A DNA stretch of 64,000 nt from Achromobacter sp. MYb9 (GTDB lineage Bacteria > Pseudomonadota > Gammaproteobacteria > Burkholderiales > Burkholderiaceae_B), in assembly GCF_002975275.1 (NCBI RefSeq), contig NZ_PCOQ01000010.1, forward strand, positions 124,001 through 188,000, written 5' to 3'. The notes under the pieces were generated by a model. It ran no database searches and was not told the origin of the DNA. It saw only the letters and a program-made list of their open reading frames with translations. Positions 43,628 through 52,170 of this stretch are shown in pieces (the first letter of the stretch is position 1; each line of letters opens with the position of its first letter). Both the position numbers and the translations under genes were made by a program.

Positions 43628-45064
43628 ATGCCGTCCCGTCTTCTCGCCTTGGCGCTCTGCGCATTGTTGCCATTCGCAGCCGCAGACATATCCCTAGCCT
43701 CGGATGGGCCGTCCAAGGCAGATCCGCTGGCGCTTGCTTATAACGTCAAACCATGGACCGGTGACCTTGACGGGATGATCCAGCGCAGGCAGATTCGAGT
43801 GCTGGTGCCCTATAACAAAACGCTCTACTTTCTGGACAAAGGCGGCACCCAGCGCGGCATCATTGCGGACATGATGACGGCATTTGAGAACGACCTGAAC
43901 GTCCAGCTGAAGAACAAGAGCGTTCGGGTCCATGTAGTCTTTCTGCCTACATCTCGGGAACGTCTGATCCCCGACTTGCTGGCAGGCAAAGGCGACATCA
44001 TCGCCGCCAACCTGACGGTGACGGAAGAGCGTCAGAAGCAAGTTCATTTCAGCACGCCGCTGGCAACGGGCGTGCCCGAAATTATCGTCGCCGCGCCGGC
44101 TGCGCCGGAATTGAAGTCGCTGGACGATCTTGCCGGGCAAGAGCTGTTCCTCAATCCCGCCAGCAGCTATTACGACAGCGTCAAGAAGCTGAACGCTGAG
44201 CTGCAAGCCAGGGGACTCAAGTCCGCAATCATCCGCGACGCGCCCGGCGTGTTCGAAACCGACGATATTCTGGAAATGATCAGCGCTGACTTGGTGAATT
44301 ACACCGTGTCGGACCGCTATTTGGCGAATTTCTGGAAGCAGATCTTTCCTCAGATACGGGTGTATGAAAACCTGGAGGTGGATTCTGGCAGTGACATCGC
44401 CTTTGCCTTCCGGAAGGACTCTCCCAAGCTTGCCGCCATGCTTAATCCCTTCATGGAAAAGAACCGCATTGGCACCTCATTTGGCAACCAGAAACTGACA
44501 AAGTACTTGAAGTCTGTGAAGTGGGTGATGGGCGCAACCGACCCCAAAGAGATCGATAAATTTCATCGCCTGGCGGAGTTCTTCCGTAAATACAGCGACC
44601 GGTACAGCATTGACTGGTTGTTGATGATGGCGCAGGGCTACCAAGAGTCGCGGCTGGATCAGCAGGCCAAGAGTGCGGTGGGTGCTGTGGGCGTGATGCA
44701 GATCATGCCTGCCACGGGGAAAGATCTGAAGGTGGGTGACATCCGGCGCGAAGAAGAGAACATCCATGGCGGCGTGAAATACATCCGTTTCATGATTGAT
44801 CAGTACTACGCGAAGGAACCGATGACGGACCTGAACAAAGGTTTGTTCGCCTTGGCGGCGTACAACGCCGGACCAGGCCGGATCAGTCAGCTGCGCAAGG
44901 AGGCCGCTGCAAAAGGGCTGGACGCAAACGTCTGGTTCGATAACGTGGAGCGGGTCGCAGCTCAGCGCATAGGACGGGAAACGGTCCAATACGTCAGCAA
45001 TATTTATAAGTACTACATTGCATATTCGTTAGTGCGGGCGCAGGGCGCCAGGGCGGAAAACTGA
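43628..45064 (+). CDS. MltF-like protein: solute-binding domain fused to lytic transglycosylase
   Basis: This is a 478-residue exported protein with a signal peptide ending near PFAAADIS. Residues 45-290 form a bacterial extracellular solute-binding domain (LDGMIQRRQIRVLVPYNKTLYFLDKGG, RERLIPDLLAGKGDIIAANLTVT, DLAGQELFLNPAS). Residues 310-450 form a Slt/MltE-type transglycosylase domain with WLLMMAQGYQESRLDQQAKSAVGAVGVMQIMPATG, where Glu340 is the catalytic acid, followed by ALAAYNAGPGRISQLR. The layout is that of MltF, which cleaves peptidoglycan with 1,6-anhydro product formation and may be tuned by a peptide ligand. The ATG at 43628 with GGAGG is preferred to the TTG at 43607. It stands alone. 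Confidence 0.88.
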   Translation: MPSRLLALALCALLPFAAADISLASDGPSKADPLALAYNVKPWTGDLDGMIQRRQIRVLVPYNKTLYFLDKGGTQRGIIADMMTAFENDLNVQLKNKSVRVHVVFLPTSRERLIPDLLAGKGDIIAANLTVTEERQKQVHFSTPLATGVPEIIVAAPAAPELKSLDDLAGQELFLNPASSYYDSVKKLNAELQARGLKSAIIRDAPGVFETDDILEMISADLVNYTVSDRYLANFWKQIFPQIRVYENLEVDSGSDIAFAFRKDSPKLAAMLNPFMEKNRIGTSFGNQKLTKYLKSVKWVMGATDPKEIDKFHRLAEFFRKYSDRYSIDWLLMMAQGYQESRLDQQAKSAVGAVGVMQIMPATGKDLKVGDIRREEENIHGGVKYIRFMIDQYYAKEPMTDLNKGLFALAAYNAGPGRISQLRKEAAAKGLDANVWFDNVERVAAQRIGRETVQYVSNIYKYYIAYSLVRAQGARAEN

Positions 45065-45084
45065 GCGAGAGAAACACAATGATG

Positions 45085-45420
45085 ATGGCACGCCAGCGTG
45101 TGCATGGTCATGCCTTGATTGGTCATACGCAGGTCTGGTCGTTGATGTATTTATAAAGGTCGCGCTGCTTTTCCAGATGGGCCACGACGTTCTCGCGGCC
45201 AGTGCTGGCTGCCGAACGACACGACGGCGTCCTTGCCCCAGAGGTTGATGGTCTCGCCCAGAGTATGCGCCCACTTTTGCGCGCCACGCACCTTGGCGCC
45301 ACACAGCGTCAGAATATTGTGCAAGGTGTGGTTCGCGTCTTCGGCCAGGTCGATGGCCTTGAACTGCGGGAAGTAGAACAGCATCTCGGCGGGAGCTTCC
45401 GTGCCATCAATGCAAAGCAC
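45085..45420 (-). pseudogene. Alkylsulfatase (MBL-fold, SdsA/BDS1-type) gene remnant
   Basis: A minus-strand fragment reads GTEAPAEMLFYFPQFKAI, DLAEDANHTLHNILTL, GAQKWAHTLGETINLWG and GSQHWPRE, an unmistakable slice of metal-dependent alkyl sulfatases around the SHHWP-like metal/active-site motif. A frameshift after HWPRE moves the reading to NVVAHLEKQRDLYKYINDQT, and a second shift is needed to reach TNQGMTMHTLA. Both gene ends are absent. An ORF from 45489 exists but is chimeric. It is a decayed internal piece, so no activity is expected. Confidence 0.8.
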
Positions 45421-45557
45421 GGCGCGTCCTGCTCTGACAATTCCCAACTCACAGCCGAGTGCCTCGAGACGTCCATGTCTCTTCCACACCGCCCGTACTG
45501 GAACGTCCCAAATCCTCGGGCGATGACTGTTGCGTTGGTCTAATCGCGCTTATCGCG

Positions 45558-45678
45558 AAGTTCGCCATTCTTCCTTCTGCTGGCCGTCCCTCTGCGCAGA
45601 AGAGGCGGAGATGCCCGCGTAATAGCAGGTGTTGCCGGCCAAAGCCAAAAGGCGAACTTCAACAAAAAAGGCGAACTT
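45558..45678. repeat. Three copies of GGCGAACTT (one inverted), possible IS scar
   Basis: AAGTTCGCC occurs at 45558-45566, and its inverse GGCGAACTT at 45651-45659 and again at 45670-45678, the last two in an A-rich context. The outer pair forms a GAAGTTCGCC/GGCGAACTTC inverted repeat around about 85 bases. Multiple short terminal repeats of this kind occur at ends of some IS families. It lies between the alkylsulfatase pseudogene and the Bug gene, where a rearrangement is likely. Confidence 0.4.
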
Positions 45679-45788
45679 TACTCCCGCCCCCAGGGATTTC
45701 CCCAATCACATTCTTCTTGCGGAAAATCAATGCTCTATAGGACACTTTGTGTCATTAGGGCCGACACGGCGCAATCAAGGGGAATGGC

Positions 45789-46751
45789 ATGAAGGTTTGG
45801 GGCAGATTGGCGGCGTTGACGCTGGCGGCAGGAATGGCGAGTAGCGCGTATGCGGCGTTTCCGGAGCGGCCGATCCGGCTGGTGGTGCCGTTCGGGGCGG
45901 GCGGTATCACCGATATCGTGGCGCGGCAGGTGGGCAAGGGCATGGGCGACGCGCTCGGGCAGGGGATCGTGATTGAAAACCGGCCGGGCGCGGGCGGCGT
46001 GATCGCGGCGCAGATGGCGGCTACGGCGCCCGCCGATGGGTATACGATTTTCATGGGCACGGTAGGCACGCAGGTCGTGAACCCGCTGATCTACAGCAAG
46101 TTGAGCTATGACGCGGACAAGTTCGCGCCCGTGGGCATGGTGTCGGGGTCGCCCTATGTGCTGGCGGTGCGGGCCGGTTTGCCGGCTGCGTCGTTCAGCG
46201 AATTCGTGGCGTATGCGAAGGCCAATCCGGCACGCTTGAATTTCGGGTCGGCCGGCAATGCCAGTTCGCCGCACCTGGGGCTGGAACTGCTGAAGCTGAC
46301 GGCGGGCCTGGACATTGTCCATGTGCCGTTCAAAAGCGGCAGCGAAGCGGTCAATGCCGCCATCGGCGAACAGGTGGACGTGGTGATGGACGCAAGCCCG
46401 GTCATCATGCCGCATGTGGCGTCGGGCAAGCTGCGCGCGCTGGTGGTGGCGGCGGATAAGCGCCTGCCCTCGGCGCCCGCGGTGCCCGCCAGCCCCGAAG
46501 TGGGCGATGCGCAGTTGCAGATCAGTTCGTGGAACGCTTTTTTCGCGCCAGCCGGCACGCCGCCCGAGGTATTGGCTGCCTTGAGCGCGGCATTGCAGAA
46601 GACGCTGGCGTCGGCAGCATTGAAAGAGCGGCTGGCGGCTCAGGGCACGCAGCTGTACACCGGGACACCGGACGAGTATCAGCGCTTCATCGCGGCAGAG
46701 AAGGCCAAGTGGGCCCAGATCGTGAAGCGCGCCAACATCAAAATGGACTGA
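45789..46751 (+). CDS. Bug-family tripartite tricarboxylate transporter substrate-binding protein
   Basis: This is a 320-residue periplasmic binding protein of the Bug (TctC) family. The signal peptide ends SSAYAAF (about residue 24). FPERPIRLVVPFGAGGITDIVARQVG, VIENRPGAGGVIAAQ, SKLSYDADKFAPVGMV, VPFKSGSEAVNAAIGEQVDVVMD and the C-terminal EYQRFIAAEKAKWAQIV are family hallmarks. AAGGGG lies 7 bases upstream of the ATG. Such proteins bind carboxylates and are strongly expanded in Alcaligenaceae, often without a dedicated permease, as here. It heads a run with GST, class II aldolase and cupin genes 4-50 bases apart, suggesting uptake and catabolism of one organic acid. Confidence 0.93.
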   Translation: MKVWGRLAALTLAAGMASSAYAAFPERPIRLVVPFGAGGITDIVARQVGKGMGDALGQGIVIENRPGAGGVIAAQMAATAPADGYTIFMGTVGTQVVNPLIYSKLSYDADKFAPVGMVSGSPYVLAVRAGLPAASFSEFVAYAKANPARLNFGSAGNASSPHLGLELLKLTAGLDIVHVPFKSGSEAVNAAIGEQVDVVMDASPVIMPHVASGKLRALVVAADKRLPSAPAVPASPEVGDAQLQISSWNAFFAPAGTPPEVLAALSAALQKTLASAALKERLAAQGTQLYTGTPDEYQRFIAAEKAKWAQIVKRANIKMD

Positions 46752-46755
46752 TCGC

Positions 46756-47397
46756 ATGACGCAGACGACGCATCCGCTGGCGGGCAAGCCGCTGGTCCTG
46801 GCCGACACGCTCCGCTCGGGCAATGCCTGGAAGATCCGATTGGCCTGCGGTTTCATGGGCCTGGCGCTTACGCGGCGCACGTTCGACATCGTTCAGGGCG
46901 ACCTCGAGACCAACGCGTTCGCGCGTATCAATCCGTGGCGACAGGTGCCAGCCTTGTTGACGCCCGAAGGCGAATGGCTGGCCGAATCGCAGGCGATTCT
47001 GTGGTACCTGGCGCAGGGCACGCCGTGGCTGCCGCAGGACCGATTGGCGCAGGCGCAGGTCAGCAGCTGGCTTAGTTTTGAACAGACGCAGCATATGCAT
47101 GCGTTCGCGCAGCCGCGGCTGCTGATTCACCTGCGCCAGACGGCGGCCGTGGATGATCCGGCGATGGTGGCCTGGCGCGCGATCGGCATGAAAGCCGCGG
47201 CGTTGATGGATGCGCATCTGGCTGGCCGCACCTATCTTGTGGGCGGCGCGCCGACGATCGCCGACGTGGCGCTGTATCCCTATACCAGCATGGCGGAGCA
47301 GGGCGGTTACGACCTGTCCGCCTTTACCCATATCACTGCCTGGCTGGCGCGCGTGCGCGCCTTGCCAGGATTTACGCCGTTGCTTGAAACGGCATGA
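46756..47397 (+). CDS. Glutathione S-transferase family protein
   Basis: This is a 213-residue protein with an N-terminal thioredoxin-like domain (LVLADTLRSGNAWKIRLACGFMGL, then NPWRQVPALLTPEGEWLAESQAILWYLA, the glutathione-binding P-x-L...ES signature) and a C-terminal helical domain (GRTYLVGGAPTIADVALYPYTSMAEQGGYDL with the conserved Asp N-cap box). The family conjugates or reduces substrates with glutathione. It starts 4 bases after the Bug gene stop and ends 7 bases before the aldolase gene, so it is co-transcribed. Within a catabolic cluster it may act as an isomerase or thiol lyase, but nothing visible decides this. Confidence 0.9.
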   Translation: MTQTTHPLAGKPLVLADTLRSGNAWKIRLACGFMGLALTRRTFDIVQGDLETNAFARINPWRQVPALLTPEGEWLAESQAILWYLAQGTPWLPQDRLAQAQVSSWLSFEQTQHMHAFAQPRLLIHLRQTAAVDDPAMVAWRAIGMKAAALMDAHLAGRTYLVGGAPTIADVALYPYTSMAEQGGYDLSAFTHITAWLARVRALPGFTPLLETA

Positions 47398-47404
47398 CGG
47401 AGAC

Positions 47405-48190
47405 ATGATGACCGATACGATGCACCTGGGAAAAGAAGAACTGATCGCGCGTGCGAAAGCCGAAATGCAGCGCCAGTTCGACACGCCGCAATGGAGCCTG
47501 CGCGAACGTCTGGCGCTGACCTGCCGCATTCTGTTCGACGGGGGCCATGATTCCGGGTTGGCCGGCCAGATCACGGCGCGCGCGGCTGAGCCGGGCCGGT
47601 ACTACACGCAGCGGCTGGGCTTGGGGTTCGATGAGATCACCGCCAGCAACCTGCTGGTGGTGGATGAGGATTTGCGCGTGCAGGAAGGCGGCGGCATGCC
47701 CAATCCGGCCAACCGTTTTCATTCCTGGATCTACCGCGCGCGGCCGGATGTGAACTGCATCATCCACACGCATCCGTTGCATTCGGCGTCGCTGTCCATG
47801 CTGGAAGTGCCGTTGGAAATCTCGCACATGGACAATTGCCCGCTGTATGGCGACGTGGCGTTTCTGAAGGATTGGCCGGGCGTGCCGGTGGGCAACGAGG
47901 AAGGCGAGATCATTTCGGCGGCGCTGGGCGACAAGCGCGCCATCCTGTTGTCGCATCACGGCATGCTGATCGCCGCGGGTTCCGTAGAGGAAGCCTGCGT
48001 GCTGGCCTTGCAGTTTGAGCGGGCCGCGCGCATGCAGCTGCTGGCGATGGCTGCCGGCCAGATTCAACCCATCCCGCCGGCGCTGGGCCGCGAGGCGCAT
48101 GATTGGATCCTGACGCCCAAGCGTTCCCAGGTGGGCTTTTCGTATTACGCCCGGCGCGCGCTGCGCACGCACGTCGACGTGCTGGGCTGA
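47405..48190 (+). CDS. Class II aldolase/adducin family protein
   Basis: This is a 261-residue zinc-dependent aldolase-type protein. RLALTCRILFDGGHDSGLAGQITAR and FDEITASNLLVVDEDLRVQEGGG are family-typical. CIIHTHPLHSASLSML gives the HxH zinc ligands, and ILLSHHGMLIAAGSVEEA contains the third His. Substrates in the family are sugar phosphates such as fuculose phosphate, or related hydroxy acids; here the organic-acid context is only suggestive. The start at ATG 47405 is chosen because the upstream open frame lies inside the GST gene. It is third in the unit with the Bug protein and GST. Confidence 0.9.
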   Translation: MMTDTMHLGKEELIARAKAEMQRQFDTPQWSLRERLALTCRILFDGGHDSGLAGQITARAAEPGRYYTQRLGLGFDEITASNLLVVDEDLRVQEGGGMPNPANRFHSWIYRARPDVNCIIHTHPLHSASLSMLEVPLEISHMDNCPLYGDVAFLKDWPGVPVGNEEGEIISAALGDKRAILLSHHGMLIAAGSVEEACVLALQFERAARMQLLAMAAGQIQPIPPALGREAHDWILTPKRSQVGFSYYARRALRTHVDVLG

Positions 48191-48276
48191 AGCGGCAGGG
48201 ACGGGCCAGGCGGGGCGGCTCGACGGCGGGGCCGGTTTCGGGCATGCTTACCGGTCGGATTTTTGACCCTTTGCCC

Positions 48277-48831
48277 ATGATCGATCTGCCCCACCGCCTG
48301 CGTACCCTGCGTCGCCAGCAATCCTTGTCCCTGGAACAGCTGGCGCAACGCACGGGCCTGACCAAAAGCTACCTGTCCAAGCTGGAACGGGGCTTGAGCG
48401 AACCGTCTATCTCGACCGTGCTGCGGCTGGCCGAAGCTTACGGTGTCGGGGTGTCCCAATTGGTGGGGACGGATGACACGGCCCAGGATGAGGTGGTCAG
48501 CGTGGTGCGCGTGGCGGACCGCGAGGCCCTGCAGCGTGGCGGGCTGGGCAGCGAATATCATTATGAATCGCTGGCCGGGCGCCGCAAGGTCAAGGCAATG
48601 GAACCCTTCGTGGTGCATCCGCCGCGCGACTTTCCAGATGCCACGGCGGTGTTTCCGCATCCGGGCGAAGAATTCCTGCTGGTGCTGAAGGGCGCGATCG
48701 AAGTCCACGTGGGCGAACGTCAGTTTCGCCTTGAAACCGGGGATTCGGTCTATTTCGACTCCGAACTGCCGCACCGCATGCGCACCGTCAGCCGGGCCAT
48801 GGCCGAGGTGCTGGTGGTGGCTGCGCATTAA
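48277..48831 (+). CDS. XRE-family regulator with cupin sensor domain
   Basis: This is a 184-residue regulator. Residues 5-60 are a helix-turn-helix_3 domain (LRTLRRQQSLSLEQLAQRTGLTKSYLSKLERGLSEPSISTVLRLAEAYGV). The C-terminal cupin_2 fold contains EPFVVHPPRDFPDATAVFPHPGEEFLLVLKGAIEVHVGE and LETGDSVYFDSELPHRMRT, with the conserved Gly-Glu-Glu and Pro-His metal or ligand positions. It follows the aldolase gene by 86 bases on the same strand and probably controls the Bug-GST-aldolase unit by sensing its substrate. An ATG at 48244 in frame would add 11 residues; neither start has a strong ribosome-binding site. Confidence 0.87.
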   Translation: MIDLPHRLRTLRRQQSLSLEQLAQRTGLTKSYLSKLERGLSEPSISTVLRLAEAYGVGVSQLVGTDDTAQDEVVSVVRVADREALQRGGLGSEYHYESLAGRRKVKAMEPFVVHPPRDFPDATAVFPHPGEEFLLVLKGAIEVHVGERQFRLETGDSVYFDSELPHRMRTVSRAMAEVLVVAAH

Positions 48832-48875
48832 GCGCCGCCGGCCGGCGACCCCATAACGATATTGATAGGTGCCCC

Positions 48876-49241
48876 ATGAAACATGACCAGTCGCGGCTTG
48901 TCCGCATCGATGCCGGCCCACTGAAAGATCCGGTGCCCGGCAAACCGCGCCGTCCGATTTCCGGCGACGCGGCGTTCCTGACCGTGACCGCGTTTGAAGG
49001 CAATGCGGGCAAGGCCGAGGCCGGTGTATGGGAAAGCACGGCGGGCGTCTTCCAGTCGAACACGACCGGCTACATCGAATTCGGTTACATCGTCGAAGGC
49101 TCGGCCCGCCTGGTGGACCCGGACGGCACCGTGCACGAACTGACGGTGGGCGAGGCTTTCGTCATGCCGGAGGGCTATACCGGCCGCTGGGAAGTGGATC
49201 AGTTCGTCAAGAAAATCTACTTCATCACGCGCATGGGCTGA
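48876..49241 (+). CDS. Single-domain cupin protein (cupin_3 type)
   Basis: This is a 121-residue cupin. FEGNAGKAEAGVWESTAGVFQ, YIEFGYIVEGSARLVDPDGTVHELTVGEAFVMPEGYTGRWEVDQFVKKIYFI shows the beta-barrel with the usual glycines and late Pro-x-G-Y-x-G-x-W motif of the cupin_3 (DUF861) group. These act as small isomerases, epimerases or sugar-binding proteins. Lacking a DNA-binding domain, it is more likely an enzyme of the preceding catabolic unit than a regulator. It starts 44 bases after the XRE-cupin gene and converges with a secreted hypothetical protein gene. Confidence 0.88.
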   Translation: MKHDQSRLVRIDAGPLKDPVPGKPRRPISGDAAFLTVTAFEGNAGKAEAGVWESTAGVFQSNTTGYIEFGYIVEGSARLVDPDGTVHELTVGEAFVMPEGYTGRWEVDQFVKKIYFITRMG

Positions 49242-49269
49242 TGCCCGGATGCGATAACGGCCTGCGGCC

Positions 49270-49638
49270 CTAGGGCTGCGGCCGCTGCGGATAGGCCGAC
49301 GTGCCGAAGGTGTTGCCCATGCGGTTGCCGATGGTGGCTGGCGTGGGCAGGCCCATCTGGTTGGGCGGGCGCTGGGTGATTGCCTCCGATTCCAGTCCCG
49401 GGGCCGGGCGCTGCGAGGCGTCGGGCGCCATCTTCTGGTTCAGGCAGTCGTAGGACAGCGCCCGATAACCATTCACCTCTGTTTCGATGCACGCGCTGTT
49501 GGGCGCGGCGGGTTTTTGCGCGTGAGGCGCGGGGGCCGCGGGCGCCTGCGCTTCGGCGGCCGACAGCGGCGGCCCGGCCAGCGCGGCGGACAGCAACAGC
49601 AGGACAATGCGGCCAGTGGACCGGGGCACCATGCGCAT
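49270..49638 (-). CDS. Small exported hypothetical protein
   Basis: This is a 122-residue protein with a signal peptide (MRMVPRSTGRIVLLLLSAAL, cut near PLSAAEA). An Ala/Pro-rich linker is followed by ACIETEVNGYRALSYDCLNQKM, whose two Cys may form a disulfide, and a Pro/Gln-rich tail (TPATIGNRMGNTFGTSAYP). I recall similar short 'VNGY...YDCLN' proteins beside large exoprotein loci in this bacterial group, but cannot name a function. It is divergent from the STN-sigma-FecR-adhesin locus, 228 bases away, and may belong to it. GC-rich composition matches that locus. Confidence 0.65.
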   Translation of the reverse strand: MRMVPRSTGRIVLLLLSAALAGPPLSAAEAQAPAAPAPHAQKPAAPNSACIETEVNGYRALSYDCLNQKMAPDASQRPAPGLESEAITQRPPNQMGLPTPATIGNRMGNTFGTSAYPQRPQP

Positions 49639-49866
49639 GCGCGCTCCTTATGCAATGCCGGCGAATCGTGGCCAGCGTGATCGGTAAAGTATAGGGAGCG
49701 CGCGCGCCGCGTAGGTGACCGTTGCGTGTCGGATGCCGGGGCGCGGCGGCGTAGGTGTCACGAATGCGTCATTCAGCCCCTCTAGCATGGCGGCTTTTGT
49801 TAGGGCGGGCGCCCAGGCGCCTGGTGCGGCGGCCATGTCAGGCAATTCCCCCTTGCGGTCACGTTC

Positions 49867-50541
49867 ATGAGCGGCGCGTTCAAGGGCTGCGGCATGGCGC
49901 TGCGCGCCTGTCTGGCCTTGGGCCTGTTCACGCTGGCCGCGGCGCACGCGGAGCCGCCGACGCAGCCCGTCGCGTTTGCGATCAAGGCCCAGCCCTTGGC
50001 GCAGGCGCTGGTCGAGTACAGCCTGGCCAGCGGGCTGACCGTGCTGGTGGACAGCACGTTGACCGCCGGCCGGCAGGCGCCGGCCGTGATTGGCAACTAC
50101 ACGCCAGGCGATGCGCTGCGCAGATTGCTGGCAGGGTCGCCGCTGGCGATCCGCTATGCCAGCGCGCAGTCGTTCACGCTGGTCTCCACCGAGCAAGAGG
50201 CCGCTGCCGCGCCGCGATCAGGCAAGCGATTGCGCGACACACCCTATGCTGCCGTGGTGCAGGGGGCGTTAAAACGCGCCCTGTGCAAGGCGGTGGGCAC
50301 GCAGCCGGGTAGTTATCGAGCCTTGGTGCAATTGTGGTTCGACAAGGGCTGGCGGGTCAGCCGCGTCGGGTGGGTGGCCACGACCGGGGCGCCGGCGCTG
50401 GACGGCCGGCTGGAAGCCGCATTGCGTGGGGTGGTGATCGGCCCCTTGCCGGCGGGCATGCCGCAACCGTTGACCGTCCTGCTGACGCCCCGCAGCACGG
50501 CAGAGTGCGCGGAATTGCCCGGAGCCGGCCGTGCGGGATAA
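49867..50541 (+). CDS. STN-domain periplasmic signalling protein (VreA-like)
   Basis: This is a 224-residue exported protein. The signal peptide ends near AAAHAEPP. Residues 35-105 form an STN (secretin/TonB short N-terminal) domain: FAIKAQPLAQALVEYSLASGL, VLVDSTLTAGRQAPAVIGNY, TPGDALRRLLAGSPLAIRY. The C-terminal part (YRALVQLWFDKGWRVSRVGWV, GAPALDGRLEAALRGVVIGPLP) resembles a TonB C-terminal fold. There is no beta-barrel, unlike usual FecA-type receptors. The layout recalls VreA of Pseudomonas aeruginosa. It overlaps the sigma-factor gene by 11 bases and is expected to pass a signal to the FecR-type protein in the periplasm. Starts at 49867 or 49894 are possible. Confidence 0.78.
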   Translation: MSGAFKGCGMALRACLALGLFTLAAAHAEPPTQPVAFAIKAQPLAQALVEYSLASGLTVLVDSTLTAGRQAPAVIGNYTPGDALRRLLAGSPLAIRYASAQSFTLVSTEQEAAAAPRSGKRLRDTPYAAVVQGALKRALCKAVGTQPGSYRALVQLWFDKGWRVSRVGWVATTGAPALDGRLEAALRGVVIGPLPAGMPQPLTVLLTPRSTAECAELPGAGRAG

Positions 50542-51100
50542 CAAACCGGAAACCTCGCTGCGCTCGCTGTTCCTGGAACGCTATAACGACTTCCGCAATC
50601 AGCTCAAGCGGCGGCTGGGGTCGGAAGACCTGGCGCATGACGCCATGCAGGAAGCCTTTTTGAAGGTCAATGATCTGCCTGCCAGTTCGTCGATTCAGCA
50701 GCCGGCGGCCTATCTGTTCCGCGTGGCGTTGAACATCGCCGAAGACCAACGGCGCAGGGATTCCCGTTTATTGACGGGGGTGGAGATCAGCGAACTGATC
50801 CACATCACCGACGAGGCCGCGGACCCCGCGCGCATCGCGCAGGGCCGCAGCCAGGTCGACGCCTTCCAGCGCGCGCTGCGAAAACTGCCCGAACGCACGC
50901 AGCAGATGCTGCTTGCCGCGCGCGTGCACGAGCTGCCCCACGCAGAGATTGCGCGGCGCTACGGTGTGTCGGAACGCATCGTGTCCAAAGAACTCAAACG
51001 CGCGCTGGAACATTGCGCGCGGGAACTGCGCGTGGCCAGTGCGGGGGCGGGGGAATTGCCCGGCCGCGCCGCGGGCAAAGATGAAGAACCATGGCACTGA
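50531..51100 (+). CDS. ECF RNA polymerase sigma factor (FecI/VreI type)
   Basis: This is a 189-residue group IV sigma factor. Region 2 is SLRSLFLERYNDFRNQLKRRLGSEDLAHDAMQEAFLKV and AAYLFRVALNIAEDQRRRDSR. Region 4 is ALRKLPERTQQMLLAARVHELPHAEIARRYGVSERIVSKELKRALEHCARELR. The start is GTG 50531, with GGAG 6 bases upstream; it overlaps the STN gene (11 bases) and its end overlaps the fecR-type gene (10 bases), so the three are translationally coupled. Such factors direct transcription of a surface or transport gene when released by the anti-sigma factor; the adhesin gene downstream is the obvious target. Confidence 0.9.
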   Translation: MRDNKPETSLRSLFLERYNDFRNQLKRRLGSEDLAHDAMQEAFLKVNDLPASSSIQQPAAYLFRVALNIAEDQRRRDSRLLTGVEISELIHITDEAADPARIAQGRSQVDAFQRALRKLPERTQQMLLAARVHELPHAEIARRYGVSERIVSKELKRALEHCARELRVASAGAGELPGRAAGKDEEPWH

Positions 51101-52059
51101 CGATGAGCCTGCCCGGAAACAACAAGGACCACGAGGTGGCGGCGCGCGAAGCGCGGACCTGGCTGCTGACGCTGACGTCCGGCCGCGCCACCGAGGCCGA
51201 TGCCGAGGCATTCCGGGAATGGCTGCGCGCCGACCCGCGGCGCCAGGCGGCCTTTGCCGCCCAGAAGCAGCTATGGCGTGATGTGGGGCCTGCGGTGCAG
51301 GCCGTCGTGGCGGAGGACGCCCGCAACCGGGCGCGAAAATCCCTCGTGACCGGCCGGCGGGCGTTCCTGGGAGGCGCCTTGGCGGCGTCCGCGGCCTATC
51401 TGGCCTTCAAGCCGCCCTTGGGGTTGTGGCCGGGGCTGGACGTGCTGGGGGCGGACTACCGCACGGCGGCGGGCGAGCAGCGGCGGGTGGCGTTGGGCAA
51501 CGCGGTGGACGTCCAGATGAATACGCAGACACGCATCAATGTCAGTCGCGACGGCGACGGCGCCGTCATTGAGCTGGCCGACGGCGAGGCCGAGATCCGC
51601 AGCGGGCCGGCGGCCGCCGTGGTGGTCGCGGGGAAAGGCCGGATCACGGCGAAGGACGCGCTGTTCAACGTCCGGTACATCGACGGCGAAGCGCGGCTGT
51701 GCTGCCTGTCGGGCGTGGTGCGGCTGGCGCATGAGCAAGGGGTATTCGACATCGTGGCCAACCGCGAACTGCGCTACGACGACCGGCGGGTGATGCCGCC
51801 GGTTCAGGTCGATCCGGCCATCGTGACCGCGTGGCGGCAGGGGTGGCTGGTGTTCGACCAGCAGCCGCTGGCGCAAGTGGTGGACGAATTGAACCGCTAC
51901 CGCCGCGGCCGCCTGGTGCTGATGAACGACCAATTGGGCAAGCGGCTGGTGCAGGCGCGCTTTTCGCTGGCACAGGTGGCCGACGCGGAACGCCTGATTC
52001 GCGACGCCTACGGCGCCCGCGTGACGCGTCTGCCGGCCGGTGTCGTCGTGCTGTCTTAG
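51091..52059 (+). CDS. FecR-family anti-sigma factor (VreR type)
   Basis: This is a 322-residue single-pass inner-membrane regulator. The cytoplasmic N-terminus (AAREARTWLLTLTSGRATEADAEAFREWLRADPRRQAAFA) is the DUF4880 sigma-binding region. A membrane helix follows (RAFLGGALAASAAYLAF, about 90-107). The periplasmic FecR domain includes YRTAAGEQRRVALGNAVDVQMNTQTRI, AVIELADGEAEI and FNVRYIDGEARLCCLSGVV. A C-terminal STN-like part (VFDQQPLAQVVDELNRYRRGRLVLMND) probably contacts the STN protein. It holds the sigma factor inactive until signalled. It ends 111 bases before the adhesin gene. Confidence 0.9.
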   Translation: MALTMSLPGNNKDHEVAAREARTWLLTLTSGRATEADAEAFREWLRADPRRQAAFAAQKQLWRDVGPAVQAVVAEDARNRARKSLVTGRRAFLGGALAASAAYLAFKPPLGLWPGLDVLGADYRTAAGEQRRVALGNAVDVQMNTQTRINVSRDGDGAVIELADGEAEIRSGPAAAVVVAGKGRITAKDALFNVRYIDGEARLCCLSGVVRLAHEQGVFDIVANRELRYDDRRVMPPVQVDPAIVTAWRQGWLVFDQQPLAQVVDELNRYRRGRLVLMNDQLGKRLVQARFSLAQVADAERLIRDAYGARVTRLPAGVVVLS

Positions 52060-52170
52060 GCGGGTTTCCTGCCGGTGGCTTCGTGAATTATTTGTGACAG
52101 GGTTCTGGTCGGCATTTTTCAATCCGTCTGTCTTGTTCTAGGTGACGAACACGCGCGATTGGAACAAGGG

